Positions 56,371 to 64,000 of a stretch of DNA of 64,000 nucleotides are shown here, piece by piece (the stretch's first letter is position 1; each line of letters opens with the position of its first letter). Source of the stretch: Linyphia triangularis. Lineage: Eukaryota > Arthropoda > Arachnida > Araneae > Linyphiidae. The stretch is from NCBI GenBank assembly GCA_963978545.1, contig OZ021725.1:90383305-90447304 (forward strand). The letters are read 5' to 3'. The notes beneath the pieces are model-generated. The model was not told the origin of the DNA, ran no database searches, and was given only the letters and a program-made list of their open reading frames with translations. Both the position numbers and the translations under genes were made by a program.

Positions 56371-56730
56371 AATATGTATTTACTGCTGTAACAATGTATT
56401 TACTCAGTTAACAACATATTTACTATGTAACAATATATTTGTTATGATAACAATATATTTACTGCTACAACAATATATTTATTGCTGTAATCGTATTTAT
56501 TGTGGTAAAAATGTATTTACTGTGGTAACAATGTATTTACTGTGATAACAATGTATTTATTGCGGTAGCAATAAATGTACTGCGGTGATAATAATTTAAT
56601 TGTGCTGTGATAATAATCAATTTACTGCTGTAACAGTATGTTTATTATAACAATAAATTTATTGCTGTAACAATATGTTTATTACAACAATCTATTTAAT
56701 ACTACAATATAATTATAACAAAATGTGTCT
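56371..56730 (+). repeat. Minisatellite, about 20-21-bp unit, 15 or more copies
   Basis: Units TGTATTTACTGCTGTAACAA, TGTATTTACTGTGGTAACAA, TGTATTTACTGTGATAACAA and ATATTTACTGCTACAACAAT follow one another, with decay towards both ends. Divergence between units varies, and the best copies lie at about 56510-56560. Confidence 0.9.
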
Positions 56731-56769
56731 ACAGTGTGTTTACTACAAGTATATGTTACCTATAACAAT

Positions 56770-59140
56770 AAAGTGAGTTTGGTTATCTTCATATATCATG
56801 CAAATTTATTCTCACATGGCCTGTTAAGGGAAGTATCGCCACATTATCACCACAATTTTATTTTTTACACTGGATTGACATAAAGCATACTTGTCAAATT
56901 GCAGTGACATCGCCTGATATACTTGCGTTTTCGCAATTTTGTCATATATTTTCCATATTGTCAATTTAGAAAACTATTTATTTAAGATTAAAATATATTG
57001 TTGAATTTGTTATATACGTAAAATACTCACGCAGCATTTGTCGATTATTTAAGAAAACCTATGAGTAGAATAGTGATCAGGCCTTGCATATATATTTAAT
57101 TCTAGCATTAGTCAAAAGTCAAAAAGATTTCATTATCTTGAGTCATTTACTAAACCTCCCTACGTATTCATTACTATCATTTGTCAAATAGTAAGACTTT
57201 TTATTACACTGAGGGATAATTTCGAAAAACAATTTAAGGCAACGTTGAAAAATTTTTCAATAATAATTTAAATAATGATTCTTAATAATTATCAGCATTT
57301 CGATAGATTTATCCAAATAAACTTAAGTACAAGATTAAACCATACAATATTGAGTGAACTCAGAAATTAATTATAAAAACATAATTTAATAATCAAAATT
57401 ATGTTTTGTTTCTCAGGGAAAATCTCCAACAGTTAGATAAATAATTAACTACAGATAATCATTAATTCACTTTAAAGGTACTTCATATCAAAATATGTTC
57501 TCAAAACAAAAAAGTATGGTAAAAAAACTAATTACTAAAATGTTTATTTTTAGTTTATGGCTCCCAAACAACACGAAGGCCATATTACTCTTCTAATTAT
57601 AAGAATCTTCATATATAGCTCATTTTAATTGACGTCTCGCATTCATTAAATTAACTAATTTATTTTCAAGTAAGGATTAATTAGTTTTTTTGTGGGGTAC
57701 GTCAATAAAAATTTACAACATCCTGACACTGCGCATTCATTAAGCATTGCTTTAGATAAAATAAATTTTATTCATAAATATTTTATGGAAAAAAATATCA
57801 ACGCATTAGTTTAGATTTATTAACGCGAACTTTTGTTATCTGGGTATAAAAACATAGAAAAAAATAACAGAATATTTATTCTGATATATGTTTTATTTGT
57901 TTATAATTTTAGATTAAAAACTAATTACTGATGTATGTGAACATACAAATGCGAAAAAAATCTGCTGCAAACAATTTTTTGGTCTGCTGAGCCCAGCTAA
58001 TTTTTTAAATAAAAATGTCCAGGTAAAATTATTAAGATAATTTTAAAGATCATATACATTTTAATTAAGAATTTGGATAGCTTTAAACCTACTTTGGAAA
58101 AGATCGTGAAGTAAACAATTTATGTCAAATATTTATTTTTATTTTAAGTCTACTTCTACTAATTCAATACTTTAACTTGCGTTTTTCAGACTAGCCAATT
58201 TACTTTTAGAAAATTTTGAATTGTTAGAATAAAAATAGAATAAATTATGTTTCTTCCTATTTAACATAATATTCCTATTATAAACTAACACAAAATATTA
58301 TTCGAAGTATTTGTTTTTGCTACAAGAAACTAAATTATAAATTAAATGACAGTCTTTAAAGCTTCTAGATCCTGCGATTTTATTTACACGAATACTTTAA
58401 TTAGAAATATAAGAAATGTGAAGAATATGTTAATGCATGTTTATGATTCCTTTATATTTAACAAACTACTTCTATTAATTAAATGCTTGATTAAAAATTG
58501 GATCAAAAGCTTTTTTAATATATTTTAACATTTTATTGGTTAGTCAAATTTTTAATTGCAATTCTTATAATTTTCGATAGAATTTTTTAATAAAATTCCC
58601 TAAGGCTAACCCCTTTGAAAAATTTCGAAAAATTGAAAAATTGAAAACATTATTTTTTCAGTCACATTTGGACAGAATTTGAATATAAAACATATTTCAG
58701 GTCTCCAACCAAAATTTGGAAGCATTAAGTAATTTTTTTTATAATAATCAATAATAAAATAAAATATTTAGATGAAACATAATTCTATGCAAACTTAAGG
58801 AAATTTAGTTGCGATGTTATTAAAGCTGTTAAGTTCTAAATTTTACTTAAATAAAAGCTATTTAGAGTAGATATTATTCCAGATCCCATTCTTAATATTT
58901 ATAATCCATTGATAATAAAATTTAATTAAGATATATAAATGATTTGGCTTTGTGTGTACTTAAAATGAATTTATATTTCCTATTACAAATTTTAGTGACA
59001 GTAACTAAAACTTACCATAAAATTTGAATACAAGTGCAAAATGGAATAATGAAATATAAGTTAATTAACATTTAAAGTAAATTACAAATGAAATGAAATT
59101 AATCTAGTAATTGAAGTAGATTAACAATTGAATTCGGTTA
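56770..59140. other. AT-rich non-coding stretch
   Basis: No frame, RNA or repeat family supported. A weak minus-strand splice-like pair (57024-57051) was seen but not called. Confidence 0.45.
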
Positions 59141-59142
59141 AG

Positions 59143-59188
59143 CATTATATATTATTATATATTATTATATAAGTATTATATATTATTC
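59143..59188. repeat. (ATTATAT)n simple repeat
   Basis: ATTATATATTATTATATATT and variants. Confidence 0.9.
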
Positions 59189-59614
59189 ATTTCAGCCAGT
59201 AATTTAACAAAATTAACTCAAAAACTTCATTAAATTAGCAATTAAGTTCAATTTTATAATGTATTAAAATCTATTAGCTAGATAGTATATATTTCCGCCA
59301 TTTTAGATCGAAAGGTGAACATGAACTGAAATAGTTTTAATTCCAATTTATCAATTATACAAAATAAAGTAATTTTAAATTAAATAATTAATTAAACTCT
59401 ATTAAACTAGATATTAAATACGATGAAATGATCAATTTAATTCAACTAAACAGAAGATAAATTACTATTTTACTAAATTTTTACAGTTGAATTTCTAATA
59501 TTTATATAATTGTTATTTATAATTGAAGAAAAAATATTAATATTTTCATTTATTTATTATTATTATATTGGAATATAATCTAAATAATTTAATTATTGGT
59601 AACTTAATCATAAG

Positions 59615-59710
59615 TTAATCATTATTTTTAATTTAATCCTTATTTATAATTTAATCATTATTTATAATTTAATCATTATTTATAATTCAATAGTTATTTG
59701 CAATTTAATT
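59615..59710 (+). repeat. 18-bp tandem repeat, about five units
   Basis: ATTTAATCATTATTTATA repeats at 18-bp spacing, two units identical and the outer ones diverged. Confidence 0.9.
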
Positions 59711-59849
59711 ATTTTTTATTATAAATTTAGTTCAACTTTTCTAATTAAGATAATTGTATTGATTTCATGTCAGCTAAACCACTAATAAAATCAATATATT
59801 GAGTTCATTTAAACTAGTAGTTAAACACGATTAACCAGATAATCTATTT

Positions 59850-60560
59850 ATAGAATCAGTTCGCAAAAGGTAACTTTCAACAAGAGAATATTGCACAAAA
59901 CCATTATATTCTGTCAATGAGAAACCGGGTGTGCAAAGCAAAAGCAGCTGAATGGGATAATCCGAAACCAGAACCGTTCGTCGGAAATTGCTCAAACCGT
60001 TGCCAGCACGCAACAGAATCAATAGTAAAAAACCCCATAACTCCCCCTGGGGTCGGGGAACCGATTTTTTATGGTACCGTGGGGTGAGGAAAAGACAATA
60101 GCCCAAACTACGGATCCGATTTTGTTCATTTTTTTTATAATTTTTTTTTCTTTAGATTTTTTTTTCTTACCCCTACCCCCAGGGGCACGAGTGTGGACCT
60201 TAGGGGGTCGGGAAGAGTAAAAAAAATATCGATTTTTTTTGTTCCCCCCTCAGTAGGGATGAATCAGCGTCATCGTGTTGTTAATCACGCTAATGTTTAA
60301 TGGCTAATCGTGAAAAAACTACCTCCCTGTCCTTCTCTTGAAACTTTAGGGTTATTAATGTCCCTTAACGGTAGCAGATAGGCATAGGCCTTGTTTAAGT
60401 AGGCCGAGGGAAAGGGTTAGGGGAAGTATTGGTACAGACAATGCAGCGAAGGAACTGTCTTTTTGTTCTTGTTTTTTTTTATGAAGGGGGAGGGATGTGT
60501 TGTGGGGTGGTAGGGATTCGGAAGGGGTTTTAATTGAAAACGAAATTATGCATGGTCTGA
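59850..60560. other. GC-raised island 16
   Basis: The largest island by feel. A minus frame 59831-60106 (91 codons) has hydrophobic stretches (LLLILLRAG, IQLLLLCTPGF) but no known domain. It contains CCCCTGGGGTCGGGG, CCCCAGGGGCACG and AGGGGGTCGGGAAG, so G/C-tract words recur in both orientations. Confidence 0.35.
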
Positions 60561-60646
60561 CCTTGGAAAGATAATGAATTTTCTTTCCTGCTTTTTTGTT
60601 CGAGGCTCATTTTGTTGGAGGGAGGCATTTTTATGATCGATAACAG

Positions 60647-60672
60647 TTTTTTTTTTTTTTTTTTTTTTTTTT
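60647..60672. repeat. Poly-T run (26 T)
   Basis: Uninterrupted. Confidence 0.95.
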
Positions 60673-60727
60673 GCACTAACATAAAACCTTCTAGAGTAAC
60701 ATATAGCACATTTATATAGGTAACCAT

Positions 60728-60772
60728 TAATGGTAACACTACTCTAACCTATCCATAATGGTAACACCACTT
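60728..60772 (+). repeat. 28-bp-spaced direct repeat TAATGGTAACAC
   Basis: TAATGGTAACACTACTCTAA and TAATGGTAACACCACTTTAA. Confidence 0.75.
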
Positions 60773-60779
60773 TAAAAGT

Positions 60780-63700
60780 GTACTGTAAGTTATATCATCC
60801 TACAGCATTCATATAGTGAAAATAACGTCCCATAAAGCACTTTTATCTAAATTAAGTACACTTAGTTTTTAAATCGCAGCATTTAAAAGAGCCAAACATT
60901 ATATATTTTAACGAATAGGTCTAAGCACCTTAACTTGTAATCTAAAAATTTACCTGAAAACAATCTTCAATGCTAGTTGTAATAAAAAGCAACCCGATTT
61001 CTTCAAAGTTTTGTTTGGATTTGATGTACATACATTTTGAGAAATACCTAAATAATTATTAAATTGCATCGGAATATATTAATAGTAAGATCTAGACTAA
61101 TGAGATTCCAAGTTTCAAGGAGAAACGAATTCAGTGTCCTTTTAAAAGGGAAAGTTTCCCACATTTGAGGTTTGAGCTCGCTATTATTGAGAAATCTATG
61201 CTCATCCCCCGTAGTTTTCTTTGGAGTGTGGATCCATTATACTATTTAAAGTACTGAGTTAGGTTTCATCAGTTTTTATTTATACAATAGAGTAATTTTT
61301 ATGGAAAATTAACTTGTTTGGTTTAGGTCTTTTAAAATATAATACACTATTTTCAAGTGGTAAATTCAAGTTTAACGTAACAAATATATGGAAGATCCCC
61401 ATTATCTCCATTTAGCGAATTCAAATAGGCATAAGGAAAATATTTTCACATCCTTCATAAAAAGGTGACCAGAGTAAAGCATCATGGACAATTGGTTTAG
61501 CTTAGTACCTCCTCATACCCTTTGCCTCTCATGCCTAAGAACTCAACATTGCTTGCTATACTTCAATACTACAGTCACACTAGTCACTGAAAAAACTGTA
61601 AACCATCCGACATTATGAATAATAGCTTTCAGAAAAATTCTTTATTATAAAACATTAATTTTTTTTTTTTTAATTTCATGATAAAGCATTAAAAAAAATT
61701 CTTATTTGAAGAACGATAAATTTTACCAATTACTATAATGTATATAATTTCAGAAAACAATTTTATCATAAATGCAATATCATCGCAATACTTATTTAAA
61801 AATGCAAAAAGACTACTGATATATTACTGCATTTACCTCAAAAAGAATGTGGGAACGTAGTTACTGAATCGAATTTCTGCTTCCAATTTTTGAATTCAAT
61901 CTCGAGATAGCTTAGAGTATAAATATAAAATAACTTACTGACTATTCTATGGATCTCAACTTTAAAACGTCAGTTTTCGGAAAGCTGATACAAGACTACT
62001 CCATTTAAAAATTTTACCAATACTTCTTCAATATTTTATCTTTCCTGTGTTAAGGCGTTGGTAAAAGTTAGAGTACTTTTCCAGCAAACTTTTAGACTTC
62101 AAGTTTTATGTTTTATATAAAAACTATAGATAAAACATAGTTCTTGAAACCTTCCTTATTGGTAATTTAAAACATATCATTCTGGGTTGTTCAAGTACTC
62201 CAAGAGCAACTCGAAAAGTGTTTTATATTACTTTAATTCGATCTAAATTTTATCTAGCTATTTTAAACACCATACTGAAAAATAGAAAAACTACTTTTTC
62301 TATGCTAAAACTACAAATTTTTACAAACACAAAACTTTTTTTATCCTAGAAAAGGGTTCAATTCTTCATCATTGTAGAATGACGGTACTTAATTAATAAT
62401 TAATATATCCGATAGATATTTAAATTAATTATAAAACGTAAGAACTTTTTATCACATTATCTATATTATTGTAGCGGAGTGTGTAGAAAGCAGGGACTCT
62501 ACGAGGGCTATTGTGCATTGAAAGAAATCTTTTAATAATTTGAAATAATAGTGCAAACAACTAGTGCGACTAAGCAAATAGCGCATCGAAAAAAGTAGTG
62601 CATCGAAGCCATCTCTTACAAAGCCCCTCATTTCATGAAAGCTTTCAAATTAAAATCATCTGAAATAGCATCTTCAGCAGCTAAAATATAAGAAAACCTT
62701 GGGAAACACCTGCCGATAACCCAGCAATCTGCGAAGGAGTAGCTCAATCTTCTTCGTATCTACTCGTTTCGAACCCCATGGAAAAAAATGTTTTAGTAGT
62801 TGCCTTAGTGGAGATTTCACGGGAAAAAATATGAAAATCTCTTTTCGTATTGATAAATATTGAATACTTGTTCATTTTGAAAGCCTAACTTAATAAAATT
62901 GATGGGTAATTGATTTACAACTTAATGTAGTAATTAGAAAAATGCTTAAACAACACTTTATATTAAACTAAATTTAGTTCTATAGTATTATATTGAGATT
63001 ACCACAAAGGTTACTATAAATAATTTAATTTTTTAATTATTAATATAATTAAAATTAATTGTATTTTCAAGTTGAATTAATAATTTTCTATTAGTTTCAA
63101 ATTCAAACTAAATAAATCAGTTTACAGAAATATTGCCTGATTAATGATATAAATATTTAAAATGTACCGATGTGACTTCAATGTTCTATTTTCCGATTGA
63201 TATCACAAATGACTAAATAAAAATTTAAGTAATCTTTTTTTACAATAATTTATCTTTAATATTTAAAAGCTAATAATAATTAGTTTTTAACATTTAAAAG
63301 TATTGTAAAGTATAAGAAGCCGTTTTAGATAAATCCTTACTTAGAAACTTTAATTTTTATTCTAAATCTAAATTGTAGGTTTTATCAAATGCAAAATATG
63401 AATCAACTAAAAAAAATTAATAGCTAAAAATTCCTCCTCTGTAACATCTTTACTATAAATTTTAAATATATAATTTTAATAAATTATTCCTCATAAATGT
63501 TGTCATTATAGAGTATATTTGAAAAATTAACTTGAATTCGTTATCATTTGTGTATACTTCTTTTATTGATGTTAAGGGGAATTTGGTCTTTTAAAAAATT
63601 AACTGACCCTCTTAAAACTATGGTCAGGTTTTGTAGATATTGAGTTATGAAACTTTACTTAAAATGATATTTAGTGTTATTTTACCAATAAACAAAATAA

Positions 63701-64000
63701 TGTTGGTAAAATTAACCCAGAAAACTATTTAAACATCAGATTTAAAACACTTATGTGATTAATTTTACATAAGGAACTATTCATTACTTTAATATTACTT
63801 GGATAAATTGTAAGTACCTGTGTATTTTTTTACTCGCATTATTCTGAATGGATTGAAATCTTAGAAGTTAAAAATGAATACCATATTTATGTACCAAATG
63901 TTACACCAAAAAATTATTTAAAAAAAGAAAATTCATTTATCCCATGAGTCCAACTTCTTTCAAAAGCAAGTTTTTTTTTTGTTTTTTTTTTTTATGAATC
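60780..64000. other. AT-rich non-coding stretch
   Basis: No supported gene, RNA or repeat family. A slightly mixed patch at 62465-62800 has no frame. Minus-strand splice-like segments at 61837-61864 and 61939-61985 are too short to call. Confidence 0.45.

Noticed and set aside
56371..56730. CRISPR-like array
   Set aside because: Repeats are contiguous and diverged with no unique spacers, so it is a minisatellite in eukaryotic DNA.
57024..57051. Minus-strand 28-nt segment with GTGAGTATT donor
   Set aside because: Acceptor is weak and the length is too short to judge.
59831..60106. 91-codon minus frame with hydrophobic segments
   Set aside because: No signal-peptide-like start followed by a known domain, and no splice sites. 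Not recognisable.
61939..61985. Minus-strand segment with GTATCAG acceptor and GTAAGTT donor
   Set aside because: All three frames contain a stop.
62767..62780. TTTCGAACCCC, box-B-like on the minus strand
   Set aside because: No box A at the expected distance and no tRNA fold.
1..64000. rRNA genes, retroviral or LINE coding regions, bacterial genes
   Set aside because: None was recognised on either strand. Only SINEs and DNA-transposon remains have support.

Overview
The window reads as AT-rich, repeat-laden DNA of a metazoan, most likely an arthropod. Evidence: long A/T-rich stretches with frequent homopolymer T/A runs, tRNA-derived SINEs ending in (AACC)n-type tails, hAT, piggyBac and mariner miniature elements, and no bacterial-style coding density, operons or Shine-Dalgarno-led genes. 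A chelicerate is a guess from general impression only. No intact protein-coding gene is visible. The longest single-frame reading with recognisable homology is a broken piggyBac transposase. The layout fits a large intron or an intergenic desert.

Layout. 1-2.7 kb: a foldback MITE and AT-rich DNA. 2.7-2.9 kb: a tRNA-type SINE with target-site duplications. 3.3-5.5 kb: two GC-raised islands. 6.0-6.4 kb: a degenerate minisatellite. 7.3-9.2 kb: an island with three RFX X-box-like motifs and a strong splice donor, the best promoter or first-exon candidate. 12.1-13.2 kb: a tandem duplication whose second copy was split by a 629-bp hAT element, the first copy preserving the empty site. 13.8-14.5 kb: an island, then a 215-bp mariner-type MITE. 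14.7-20.3 kb: a minisatellite inside a direct duplication, microsatellites, and two MITE families (a foldback family and a TTAA-ended family). 21.8-23.1 kb: about three decayed tandem units of roughly 470-490 bp, one interrupted by a second SINE. 24.87 kb: a 48-nt minus-strand candidate microexon with near-ideal splice sites. 26.66-27.08 kb: a nearly perfect inverted repeat with a lopsided 64-bp duplication in one arm. 28.5 kb: a CRE next to an X-box half-site pair. 32.4-33.0 kb: a tandem duplication. 35.8 kb: a third TTAA-MITE relic. 39.4-39.9 kb: a 401-bp hAT element with a perfect 8-bp TSD. 42.26-43.52 kb: a 1,256-bp internally deleted piggyBac element. 45-60.6 kb: more islands, a third SINE fragment and several AT-rich minisatellites. 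60.7-64 kb: AT-rich DNA with nothing recognisable.

How it works together. Nothing here forms a pathway. The mobile elements are non-autonomous or broken and would need transposase or LINE machinery from elsewhere. About a dozen GC-raised islands of 300-700 bp, several carrying textbook transcription-factor motifs, are the candidates for function: enhancers or unrecognised exons of a gene with very large introns. This cannot be settled from sequence alone.
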